Under the pieces are notes generated by a model. The model did no database searches and was not told the origin of the DNA. It saw only the letters and a list, made by a program, of their open reading frames with translations. A DNA stretch of 64,000 bases, from assembly GCA_025517485.1 (NCBI GenBank), contig JAOPKB010000018.1, positions 60,496 to 124,495 of the forward strand. The letters run 5' to 3'. The DNA is from Natronoglomus mannanivorans. GTDB taxonomy: Archaea > Halobacteriota > Halobacteria > Halobacteriales > Natrialbaceae. Shown here piece after piece: positions 36,140 through 43,855 of this stretch. Position 1 is the first letter of the stretch; every line of letters begins with the position of its first letter. Both the position numbers and the translations under genes were made by a program.

Positions 36140-36436
36140 ATGTCCGACGCTGATGCAGGGGCCAACGATGACCCCAACATGACTACGATCACGCTCAAGA
36201 TTCCGCAGGCGTTTTTGGACGACCTCGACGCAACTTGGCGTGCCGAGGACTTTCCGTCTCGAAGCGAGTTTATCCGTTGGGCGCTCCGAGACGCTGTCAA
36301 GCACCCCTCGTTTTCGCGCAAGGGTTGGAAGGACATCGCCGCCAGCGAACATCAGCTGGCGACCGGTGAGGGGCGAACCTACAGCAGCGACGAGATTCGA
36401 ACGCGTCTGAACGAGGACACGGATGGTAGCGAGTGA
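36140..36436 (+). CDS. RHH (CopG-type) antitoxin
   Basis: 98 residues. TTITLKIPQAFLDDLDATWR forms the ribbon and first helix, and SRSEFIRWALRDAVKH the second helix of a ribbon-helix-helix DNA-binding domain. The C-terminal SSDEIRTRL tail is the expected toxin-binding region. Overlaps the RelE-like toxin gene by 14 bp; it should bind toxin and autoregulate the operon. AT-rich promoter region at about 36060-36120. Confidence 0.85.
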   Translation: MSDADAGANDDPNMTTITLKIPQAFLDDLDATWRAEDFPSRSEFIRWALRDAVKHPSFSRKGWKDIAASEHQLATGEGRTYSSDEIRTRLNEDTDGSE

Positions 36437-36713
36437 CGACGAGTGGGACTGGAAATTCACTGACCCCGCAGAACGTGAGTACGAGAAGCTTCAGCCGCAC
36501 GAACAGGAGCGTATCGTCTCGAAGCTTGACGAGATCGTCACTGACCAGTGGCGCGATCCAAGCGACTACCTAGAACCACTCACCGGTGCGCCGCATTCGA
36601 AGCTCCGCATCGGTGCGTTCCGTCTCGGCTGTAAGACAGTCCAGACTGACCAGATTCTGTGGATATACACCATTGAGAAGCGTCCTGGAGCCTACAAACC
36701 GGGCGACGATTAA
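36423..36713 (+). CDS. RelE/ParE-family toxin
   Basis: 96 residues: WKFTDPAEREYEKLQPHEQE, then SKLRIGAFRLGCKTVQTDQI and LWIYTIEKRP, the typical RelE/ParE beta-sheet with basic Arg/Lys positions and the closing KR-x-x-AY. RelE enzymes cut ribosome-bound mRNA; ParE relatives poison gyrase. The sequence does not decide between them. Translationally coupled to the RHH antitoxin. Confidence 0.83.
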   Translation: MVASDDEWDWKFTDPAEREYEKLQPHEQERIVSKLDEIVTDQWRDPSDYLEPLTGAPHSKLRIGAFRLGCKTVQTDQILWIYTIEKRPGAYKPGDD

Positions 36714-36956
36714 CTATCTTTCTTTAAGGAGAGAATCCCGGCGTTGTCGGGCTTGAGCTTTTCAGGCAGTAATGAGACAAGCACGACCGAACAACTTCCC
36801 TCATCGAAGTTTCAATCTTTTTTGAAATGGGGGCATTCTCATTGGCAGTGAAATGACCGAGCATAGCCCGACTGCTTAAAGCTTGCTCCCGCTCCGTTCA
36901 CGGCGAGGAGGTCACCAGTCGTTGCGTGCGATCTTTACCGGCGGTCGAGGAGAATG

Positions 36957-37032
36957 CCCCGAGGTCGTTCGAGAGACGTATGTCTCTCGTGATGACGAGA
37001 ATCTCCGATTCTCGAACCACTTGACCTCGGGG
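36957..37032. ncRNA. three-way-junction twin hairpin in tnpB debris, copy 1
   Basis: Outer arms CCCCGAGGTC (36957-36966) and GACCTCGGGG (37023-37032) pair perfectly. Inside are CGAGAGAC-GTAT-GTCTCTCG (36970-36989), a TGATGA linker, and CGAGAATC-TCC-GATTCTCG (36996-37014). The same architecture with different stems is found at 63407-63455 in a tnpB gene. Confidence 0.75.
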
Positions 37033-37089
37033 ATGAATCCGACAACGCAAATACAAACTATTAAATAGAACTGAACGGAACAAACAATC

Positions 37090-37290
37090 GTGATGGCGTC
37101 ACTCAACACTGCTGGTTTGCAGGACAATAACACGTCCGACCAGCTTCGAACTCGCCATCAACGCCGAGTAGGAGTGGGAGACTCCGAATTCACGCCTGTG
37201 GAGACTGGAACCCCTGTGTCCGCGCTGGATGCAAGTTCCGTCACAGAAACAGGAACTCCACGCTGTGAAGCTGGAAGCCCCGACCCTTGA
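37090..37290 (+). pseudogene. IS1341-type tnpB C-terminal remnant
   Basis: The frame ends EFTPVETGTPVSALDASSV, then TETGTP and EAGSPDP. This matches the TPVETALP...ETGSP tail of haloarchaeal TnpB proteins, and it is directly followed by an IS200/IS605-type end hairpin. The body of the gene is gone. The 36714-36956 gap upstream has no other gene, and 37300-37702 only a short piece of the coiled-coil tail repeat. Confidence 0.55.
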
Positions 37291-37298
37291 GGTCGGGG
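37278..37298. mobile_element. IS200/IS605-type right-end hairpin
   Basis: CCCCGACC-CTTGA-GGTCGGGG with the preceding GAAG and following TTCTTC is the subterminal hairpin typical of haloarchaeal IS605/IS1341 ends, here directly after the TnpB C-terminal remnant. Confidence 0.65.
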
Positions 37299-37702
37299 TT
37301 CTTCACCAGCTGACCGTCAGTGAACTTCGCTTCAAGGCTGACGTAGTCGTCTCGGTCTCTCGTATCGACTGTTGGACCGACTGTGTCCGAACACGACGAC
37401 TGTCTACGGACACCGCTCGAGAAACGGTACTGACGATTACCCAACTGAGATTTGCACCCGCTGACCGAAGCGACCTCGAGTCCACCTCCTGTAGAGACTG
37501 CCCTCGAGAAGGGACCGTTCGAAATCACACTGCAGCGGGGATCTAAGCTACGATCCGCTAAAGCAGACGATCTTTATTCCACTCGGTTCGGCGTGATGAT
37601 CGTGCAAAGTCTAGCTCAGTAGTGAACTACCCTGATACCGCAAATGCGGATTGAATTGACCGAAACACACAAGTCATTATCGTAGTAATCATTATCCCGA
37701 GT

Positions 37703-39085
37703 ATGACCTTCTACGACCGGGCCGACGAACTCGAGGCACTCGAGCGAGCCTTCGATTCGCCGGGCCATGGGTTCTACGTCGTCTACGGCCGACGCCGTGT
37801 TGGGAAAACGGAACTCCTCAAAGAGTTCTGTCGCGATCGCCCGCACGTATACTTTCTCGCAGCTGAGGAGGCAGAACATCGTCAGCGTGAGAAGTTCGTC
37901 GAACACGTTTCCAATACGTTCGACGACCGTGTGCCACGGATCGACGGCTGGGACGACGCCCTCGAGTATCTCGGTGAAAAACTCGCGTCGGAGCAACGCG
38001 TCGTCGTCATCGACGAATTCCCCTACCTGGTCGAGGAGAACGATTCGATACCGTCGTACGTACAGGGGTTCGTCGACGAGCACCTCCAGCACACCGATTC
38101 CATGCTCGTGCTCTGTGGATCGAGCGTGAGCACCATGGAGTCCGAGGTACTCGGCCACGAAAGTCCGTTGTACGGTCGCCGAACTGGACAGATCGACCTC
38201 CAGCCGTTCTCCTTTCGGCAGGCTCGAGACGCCATTTCGTACGGGCTCGAGGACGCGATCCGGTCGTACTCGGTCACCGGCGGGACGCCGATGTACCTCA
38301 CGCTCTTCGACTACGACGAGTCTCTCGCCGAGAACGTCAGGTCACAGATCCTGTCGCCGACTGCCGTCCTCTACAACGAACCGGAGTTCCTGCTCCGAAC
38401 CGAATTGCGAAATCCGGCACGGTACATGAGTATCCTCGAGGCGATTGCACTCGGCCACACGACGCCGAACGAGATCTCGGGAGCGACGGGAATTGACCCG
38501 GGGCCGCTGTCGAAGTATCTCCAGACGCTTCGACGACTTCGGCTGATCGACCGTGACGTCCCGGTCACAGCGATCGGGAAGAAGTCCAAACGCTCCCGGT
38601 ATCGCGTCGCCGACGAGTTCCTCCGCTTCTGGTTTCGATACGTCGAACCGAACCGCTCGAGTATCGAAGAAGCACCGACCGTCGTCTTCGACGGCTCGAT
38701 CGAACCCGACCTTCCCGCGCACGTCGCACCGACGTTCGAGGATATCTGTCAGGAAGCCGTCTGGGAGGTGATCCGACGAGGTGAGTTCGACCCGTACGCC
38801 GAGGTCGGGCGATGGTGGTACGGTGAAGACGAAGTCGATATCGTCGGCCTCGCACCCGATGACGATCGGCTCTTGCTCGCCGAATGCAAGTGGACTGCCG
38901 ATCCCGTCGGGAACGGGCTCGTCGAGAGCCTTCGATCGAAGGCAGAACGCGTTCGGTGGGGACCTGCGACGCGGGACGAACGGTTCGCACTCTTTTCGAA
39001 GAGCGGCTTCGTCGACGGCCTCGAGGACGACCTCGACGACAATTGGTCGCTGTTCACGCTCGACGATCTCGACGTGCTGTTTTAA
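37703..39085 (+). CDS. archaeal ATPase with DUF234 nuclease-like C-terminus, paralogue 1
   Basis: 460 residues. An AAA-type ATPase with Walker A GRRRVGKTE (29-37), Walker B VVVIDEFPYL (100-109) and a sensor-like CGSSVSTMES. It is followed by a winged helix (NEISGATGIDPGPLSKYLQTL). The C-terminal DUF234 domain carries EDEVDIVGL and LLLAECKWT, the D...ExK pattern of PD-(D/E)XK nucleases. Function of this archaeal ATPase family is unknown; defence, plasmid or chromatin roles have been proposed on fold grounds. A paralogue is at 47723-49102. Upstream DNA lacks the 15-bp repeats found before the paralogue. Confidence 0.87.
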   Translation: MTFYDRADELEALERAFDSPGHGFYVVYGRRRVGKTELLKEFCRDRPHVYFLAAEEAEHRQREKFVEHVSNTFDDRVPRIDGWDDALEYLGEKLASEQRVVVIDEFPYLVEENDSIPSYVQGFVDEHLQHTDSMLVLCGSSVSTMESEVLGHESPLYGRRTGQIDLQPFSFRQARDAISYGLEDAIRSYSVTGGTPMYLTLFDYDESLAENVRSQILSPTAVLYNEPEFLLRTELRNPARYMSILEAIALGHTTPNEISGATGIDPGPLSKYLQTLRRLRLIDRDVPVTAIGKKSKRSRYRVADEFLRFWFRYVEPNRSSIEEAPTVVFDGSIEPDLPAHVAPTFEDICQEAVWEVIRRGEFDPYAEVGRWWYGEDEVDIVGLAPDDDRLLLAECKWTADPVGNGLVESLRSKAERVRWGPATRDERFALFSKSGFVDGLEDDLDDNWSLFTLDDLDVLF

Positions 39086-39323
39086 AATGGATTGCTGACG
39101 AGGTAGGTATCTGTCACAGCACGATCAAGCAAGAGTCAGGCCGCAATACGCTTACTGGACTTGTTGGCGACCAGACGGCTCACAAGAACGAGAAATGGTG
39201 ATGGACATCTATGTCCTGTCCGTGGTTACAACACCTAGTTGATGCCTCTCTCACTGGCGAATTTGTCACATTTTCACCGCGAGCAGCCCGGTTTTTCTTC
39301 GTTCTGTGGGCCGCTCAATAAAG
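39086..39323. other. intergenic, no gene
   Basis: No coding frame here has the neighbours' composition; no repeats recognised. Confidence 0.45.
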
Positions 39324-39345
39324 CCGCGGGCCACCGCGCCCGCGG
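39324..39345 (-). terminator. terminator of the RHH-RelE operon
   Basis: CCGCGGGC-6 nt-GCCCGCGG stem, 4 bp past the toxin stop on the minus strand and followed by CTTTATT. Strong hairpin plus U-rich tail. Confidence 0.65.
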
Positions 39346-39349
39346 TCGT

Positions 39350-39649
39350 TCACTCATCATCTCTCCAGCTCCCCCACACTTCTCGGTACTTGCCGAGTTC
39401 GCGGTACTCCTTCTTCCGTTCGAAGGCGTCGATGGCGTAGATCACCTCGTTGTCTTTGTCCCAATCGATCAGCACGCGGAAGTCGCCGACACGAAGCTTG
39501 TAGCCGGGGTGGTTCTTCAGCCGGTTAAGGAAATGCTCCGGGAAGTCGCCGATGTCCTCCAGCTTGTTGATGATCCGCTCGGCGTCCTCCGGTTCGAACT
39601 GCTCCAGCGTTTCGACCACTGTCTCCGTCAGGACGACCTCGTGAGCCAC
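39350..39649 (-). CDS. RelE-family toxin (second pair)
   Basis: 99 residues. VVLTETVVETLEQFEPEDAE, then YKLRVGDFRVLIDWDKDNEV and IYAIDAFERKKEYR, the RelE/YafQ-like core with conserved Arg and the DAFERK helix. 10 bp downstream of its RHH antitoxin. Distinct from the toxin at 36423 in sequence. Confidence 0.87.
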   Translation of the reverse strand: MAHEVVLTETVVETLEQFEPEDAERIINKLEDIGDFPEHFLNRLKNHPGYKLRVGDFRVLIDWDKDNEVIYAIDAFERKKEYRELGKYREVWGSWRDDE

Positions 39650-39659
39650 CGTTCAGCCC

Positions 39660-39932
39660 TCAGTCGTCGATACCGAGGCGTTCGCGGGCCTCGTCCGTGG
39701 ACATCGTCCGGCCCGCTGCAACGTCCGCGTAGCCCTCCGAGACACCCTCCTGCGCGCCGGGCGTCAGAATCGGCTCCGTGGTGTCGCGCAGCACCTCACG
39801 GACGAACTCCGAGCGGTTGGTGTACTCCAACTCCTCGGCCAGTTCGTCGATCTCCTCCAGAAGCCGCTTTGGGACCTTCACGTTCAACTTCACCATGTCC
39901 CCGTTACCGTTGTCGTCCGCGCCCGTGCTCAT
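39660..39932 (-). CDS. RHH antitoxin (second pair)
   Basis: 90 residues from the Met at 39932. VKLNVKVPKRLLEEIDELAE and NRSEFVREVLRDTTE form the ribbon-helix-helix, and STDEARERLGIDD the C-terminal tail. Binds its operator and neutralises the toxin. Upstream in-frame extension to 39986 lacks coding character. Confidence 0.87.
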   Translation of the reverse strand: MSTGADDNGNGDMVKLNVKVPKRLLEEIDELAEELEYTNRSEFVREVLRDTTEPILTPGAQEGVSEGYADVAAGRTMSTDEARERLGIDD

Positions 39933-39970
39933 ACGCCGTGGTACGCGGGTGGTACTCAAAGAACTGTCGC

Positions 39971-40153
39971 TCAGTCGTCGTCGCAAACCGCCTCCCGAAG
40001 TTCCCGGTACAGTTCAGGGTGGTGTTCCTCCAGAATCTCAGTATCTTGTTCAAGTTCCTCAATGCGACTTCGCACGCGATGTACTGCTTGGTACCGCTTC
40101 TCGTCAGTGGCGTCAGCTGCTCCAGTGATTCGCTCACGATCCGTCGTCGTCAT
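39971..40153 (-). CDS. 60-residue helical protein upstream of the TA pair
   Basis: MTTTDRERITGAADATDEKRYQ... then IEELEQDTEILEEHHPELYR. An acidic helical protein of a type I remember from haloarchaeal plasmids beside TA genes. It precedes the antitoxin by 38 bp, so probably one three-gene operon. No function known. Confidence 0.65.
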   Translation of the reverse strand: MTTTDRERITGAADATDEKRYQAVHRVRSRIEELEQDTEILEEHHPELYRELREAVCDDD

Positions 40154-40168
40154 GATGGCGCGGTATTT

Positions 40169-40558
40169 TTATTCGATCATCTCCGCCCCCGACCCCATCC
40201 CCGGAAGTTCGCCTCGAGACTGTTCTTTCGGATCGAAGTCGATCACGCGTTTTTCTTGCTCCATGGCTCGAACTTCGATTCCACGCCAGTCGCCGTCGAT
40301 ACCCACGAAAGCCTCCGAATAGCCGGTCTTCTCGCTACCCGGAACCGCACCCTGTACGAAGTGCATCTGTGCCGAATTGAGCCCGAACTCGTCGGCCCAT
40401 CGGGAGTCCATTCCGTCGAGGCGGTGGAACTGCTTGATCGCACACTGGTCCAAAATGGCCTCGGCTTCGGCGTGCTGGAAGAATTCGTCGACGGTCTGGG
40501 TGACCATCCGGATCGACAGATCGTGGTGACGGTGGTGACGGAAGACGATTTCGAGGTA
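40169..40558 (-). pseudogene. C-terminal fragment of a VirB4/HerA-type conjugation ATPase
   Basis: The minus strand reads MVTQTVDEFFQHAEAEAILD, then CAIKQFHRLDGMDSRWADEF and VQGAVPGSEKTGYSEAF, WRGIEVRAM, and ends with DFDPKEQ...LPGMGSGAEM. This is the last ~130 residues of haloarchaeal VirB4-like DNA-transfer ATPases as I remember them. The front of the gene is replaced at 40559 by the coiled-coil gene fragment, leaving a clean junction. Walker motifs are absent, so it is dead. Confidence 0.7.
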
Positions 40559-40987
40559 CTCGAGACTCGCGGCGAAACTCTGGAAGGCGAGAACCGACCT
40601 GTCGACGGGGGATAACCCCTGGAACGACGGCTGCAAGAACGTCAAAGAGTACGTCAAGGCCTCAGACCTGAAACACTGGATTCGCCGGCAGGAACCAGGG
40701 ATGAGCGACACGTATGCCAAAAAACTCGTCTCGAGGACGATCGACGCCCTCTTAGATCTCTCCAAGAATCGCGTAGCGATCCGCAGAAAGCGAGAGCGAA
40801 AGAACGGCCTCGAGTACACCGAACGCCGCGTCCTCCTCACCAGGGAGGCGGAGATCCCCGGCGAGACGAGGGGAGCAGCAACCGCTGACACGGATCACGA
40901 TGACACGGACGACTCCAGTGGCACGCCGAGACAGAAACCGCCGACACGCCGACGCCGAAGACACCTGACGTCCACAGAGAGGACTGA
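40559..40987 (+). pseudogene. 3'-end fragment of the coiled-coil gene (copy 3)
   Basis: Begins at SRLAAKLWKARTD and continues through DPWNDGCKNVKEYVKAS-like sequence (DNPWNDGC here), LKHWIRRQEPGMSD and TIDALLDLSKNRVAIRRKRE. It loses the original frame in the acidic tail at about 40925; the original stop is at 40985-40987. It retains more of the gene than copy 2. The repeated non-coding tail follows to about 41160. Confidence 0.82.
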
Positions 40988-41360
40988 CCACGGCCCTGAA
41001 ACCCAGCCTCGAGAGAGACTCACCGCTCCCACACCGACCACTTCACCCACGCCACCGCCGGTTCAGACGGGTTCGGTACCGGTGAGTGCGTCCCTCGAGC
41101 GGTCGTCGGCGGTCTCTCGTATCGACTGTCGGACTGACTGTGTCCGAAGACGATCGTCGACGTTCACCGACCCGCGCTGGCGATTCCGACTGAGACGATC
41201 CACCAGCCTCCGCCTCCGCCTCCAAGTACACGAGTTGGCGGTCGGTGGCTCCGATCGCCGCCGACAGCTTTCGAAATCTCGAAACATATATAAGATAATC
41301 TGAAAGTATATATTTCATGAATTACCGATCGGGGGAGGGCCGAACGGGGAGGAGAGTGCG

Positions 41361-42827
41361 ATGACCGGTCGACGTCGACGTGGGGTGCTAAAAGCGATCG
41401 GTCTCGGCGTCGTCGGAGCTGGTACGGTCTCGGCGACCGGATCGGTGGGTGCGAGTACCGATGCGCCCGACCCGGAGGACTACGAGACGCTCCTCGACGA
41501 CATGGACGGAACGGGATCGGCGGACGATCCGTACGTCCTGACGACAGTCGCAGAGCTCCAAGCGGTCGATGGCGACCGGTCGGCCCACTACGAACTCGGG
41601 GCAGACATCGACGCGAGCGAAACCGAGAACTGGAACGACGGCGCGGGATTCGAGCCACTCGGCGACGGCTCGCTTACCGACGAGATGGATTACGGAAACG
41701 CGTTCGGGGGGACGTTCGACGGGAACGGCTACGAGATACGCGAGCTGTGCGTCGATCGACCCGAGAGAAATCGCATCGGACTGTTCGAACTGTTTCCAGG
41801 TTCGGCGACGGTCGAGAACGTCACTCTGGTCGAGATCGACGTGACCGGAGCGGCCACCGTCGGCGGACTCGTCGGCTCGAGCGGATGCGAACTCACCCAG
41901 TGTCACGTCTCCGGAACCGTGGCTGGCAGACAGAACGTCGGCGGGCTCGTCGGACGCAACAGTAGTACGATCGCCGACTCGGACGTCACCGCGACCGTCA
42001 CGTCGGAGAATCGGTCCGCGGGCGGTCTGGTCGCCCTCAATCGAGGGACGATTACGAGGTCGTTCGCGAGCGGTGACGTGAGTGGCGAGCAGACGATTGG
42101 CGGTCTGGTCGGACGGAACGAATCTGAGGTGACCGAATCTTACGCGACCGGCGACGTCACGACCGGCGGAGAGGGTGGCGGGCTCGTCGGGATGAACACG
42201 TCCGGCGGTTCGGTCACCGATTCGTACGCGACCGGGAACGTGGATGCGGACGTCGTCGTCGGTGGTCTCGTCGGACAAAACGGAGGCGACGTCGGCACTT
42301 CCTACGCGGTCGGGCCCGTCACCGGCGGATCGTACTCGGGTGGACTCGTCGGAATGCACGACGGTGACGTGACCGATTCGTACTGCGACGAAGAGGCCTC
42401 CGGGTCGAGTGATCAGTTGCCCAGGATCAACCTGACCTCGAGCGAGATGACCGGTGATGCCGCTCGAGACAATATGGACGGGTTCGATTTCGACGGCGTC
42501 TGGCGAACCGTCAGCTCCCCGGACGAATATCCGGTTCTGGGCTGGCAAGTCGACGAGTCCGGCGAAACCGCGGCCGATCACGCCAGTGCCGAAGGGACAG
42601 AGGAGGACGAAGACGAGCAGACGAGCGACGACGAATCGGTCACGGACGACGCGACCGAGGCGAACGCCGGGACGATGGGACAGGATTCGGACGACGGTGA
42701 TTCGACTACGGATGACGACGGGCAACCGGGACCGGGTATCGTCGGTGCGCTCGCAACTCTCGGCGGCGTCACCTACCTGCTCGAGCGACGTGCGCGCGAT
42801 GCAGGCGAGTCCGACAGACCCGAGTGA
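41361..42827 (+). CDS. Tat-exported GLUG-repeat surface protein with C-terminal anchor
   Basis: 488 residues. The twin-arginine signal RRRRGVLKAIGLGVVGAGTV is followed by an Ala cleavage region. The body holds GLUG-type repeats (VGGLVGxN...ITRSFASGDVSGEQ, about eight copies, residues 150-345), predicted to form a beta-solenoid. An acidic Asp/Thr-rich stalk (about 400-455) leads to a C-terminal anchor PGPGIVGALATLGGVTYLLE followed by Arg residues. The anchor is PGF-CTERM-like but reads PGPG. GLUG proteins are often adhesins or proteases; this one shows no catalytic part, so adhesion or surface binding is the best guess. Confidence 0.85.
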   Translation: MTGRRRRGVLKAIGLGVVGAGTVSATGSVGASTDAPDPEDYETLLDDMDGTGSADDPYVLTTVAELQAVDGDRSAHYELGADIDASETENWNDGAGFEPLGDGSLTDEMDYGNAFGGTFDGNGYEIRELCVDRPERNRIGLFELFPGSATVENVTLVEIDVTGAATVGGLVGSSGCELTQCHVSGTVAGRQNVGGLVGRNSSTIADSDVTATVTSENRSAGGLVALNRGTITRSFASGDVSGEQTIGGLVGRNESEVTESYATGDVTTGGEGGGLVGMNTSGGSVTDSYATGNVDADVVVGGLVGQNGGDVGTSYAVGPVTGGSYSGGLVGMHDGDVTDSYCDEEASGSSDQLPRINLTSSEMTGDAARDNMDGFDFDGVWRTVSSPDEYPVLGWQVDESGETAADHASAEGTEEDEDEQTSDDESVTDDATEANAGTMGQDSDDGDSTTDDDGQPGPGIVGALATLGGVTYLLERRARDAGESDRPE

Positions 42828-43087
42828 GGACTGGTCCCGGCGACTCGCTCGCCGACGTATCCGTCTCTCGAGGACGGCCCGTCGACAACCGAAACGGCGA
42901 ACTCGAGGGACGCTGACGGTTCGACGGAGCGTCTAGCGTGTCCTAACGGAGGTGAGACGGACGATATCGGACCCTGGTGGAGTCGACCCCCGGATCGTGA
43001 CGCAGACGATGGGCTCGATCGACCACACAGAATCCACGGGTGAAGTGACCGGCTTTCTCGAGTCCCGTTCGACGGTTTGCACTGTTC
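42828..43087. other. gene-free interval
   Basis: No coding frame or repeat that I can support. Confidence 0.45.
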
Positions 43088-43219
43088 TCACAGACCGTCT
43101 GTCAAGATCGCAGAGCGACAGTCGGGATGGACTGGTTCACCGCAGTACAGAGATTCGCGGCCGCCGATCGGCTGTTGACACACGTTGCAAATCGTCGCCG
43201 TGGTGAACTGGGTACTCAT
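43088..43219 (-). CDS. 43-residue zinc microprotein (CNVCQ-PIGGR family)
   Basis: MSTQFTTATICNVCQQPIGG then ESLYCGEPVHPDCR. The Cys-x2-Cys ... Cys ... His-x2-Cys order suggests one zinc site. Near-identical in plan to the gene at 58671-58802, also 43 residues and also ending in GL. An AT-rich promoter-like stretch (43240-43275) lies upstream. Not in any family I can name. Confidence 0.72.
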   Translation of the reverse strand: MSTQFTTATICNVCQQPIGGRESLYCGEPVHPDCRSAILTDGL

Positions 43220-43396
43220 CGGACTGAGATAGGCTTCACAGAAAGACTATAATAATATATTGTAGTAGTAATTACCAATATCGATTGTCATGGGCTGTTC
43301 GATGGTAGCTACCTCCGAGCGTACCACGCCAACGAGGCACTGAACCAAAGACTGTATCGCGTCCCCAGGACAGCAGTTGTGGTATTCGAAGGCACG

Positions 43397-43804
43397 TCAC
43401 GTCGAACGGGCGTTCACGGCGGATCGACGAATTCGTTCGTTCCGCTCAGCGTCCCGCGATCGTATGCGTGTCGCCACGATCTGCTGGACGAGTTCACCGG
43501 TCTCGACGCGCTCGAGGATATCGGATGCTTCCTCGAGGATGAGTGATTCTGTCGACCGCGTGTACAGTGTTGGGCCCTCTGTGCTCGAGGCTGATTCGAC
43601 GGAGCCACTCTCGGCGAGATCCTCGAGATGTTTGCGTGCGGTCGTCTCCGAGACTCGTGCCCGATCCGCGATCTCGCTCGCTGGCTGTCCGTCGTACGTC
43701 GTCCGCATCACCGATCGGACACGCTGAAACGTCGTGGCTTCGTCGACCCACTCGTCTGTCACAGCCTCGTTGACGTCTCTGGTTATTGTCCTAGACCACG
43801 CCAC
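43397..43804 (-). CDS. truncated DUF7342-type HTH regulator (deletion fusion)
   Basis: 135 residues. The first 108 are homologous to the HTH protein at 49692-50201: TDEWVDEATTFQRVRSVMRT, then ASEIADRARVSETTARKHLE (HTH) and SLILEEASDILERVETGELV. After VQQI the sequence leaves the family; in the neighbouring frame it reads WRHAYDRGTLSGTNEFVDPP, the C-terminus of the TumE-like protein encoded next door in the 49-50 kb copy. An internal deletion has fused the two genes out of frame. DNA binding may persist; the second gene is lost. Confidence 0.72.
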   Translation of the reverse strand: MAWSRTITRDVNEAVTDEWVDEATTFQRVRSVMRTTYDGQPASEIADRARVSETTARKHLEDLAESGSVESASSTEGPTLYTRSTESLILEEASDILERVETGELVQQIVATRIRSRDAERNERIRRSAVNARST

Positions 43805-43855
43805 CCAAGATAATTCCTCGAACAGAGTAGCACGTCCTCGCTGAGCGGACAGGCG

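Noticed and set aside
39239..40615. 458-residue plus-strand frame
   Set aside because: It is antisense to the RelE, RHH and 60-residue genes and the VirB4 fragment, all of which have better coding evidence.
40169..40891. Single 240-residue minus-strand protein
   Set aside because: Only the part below 40558 is VirB4-like; the upstream part is antisense to the coiled-coil gene fragment.
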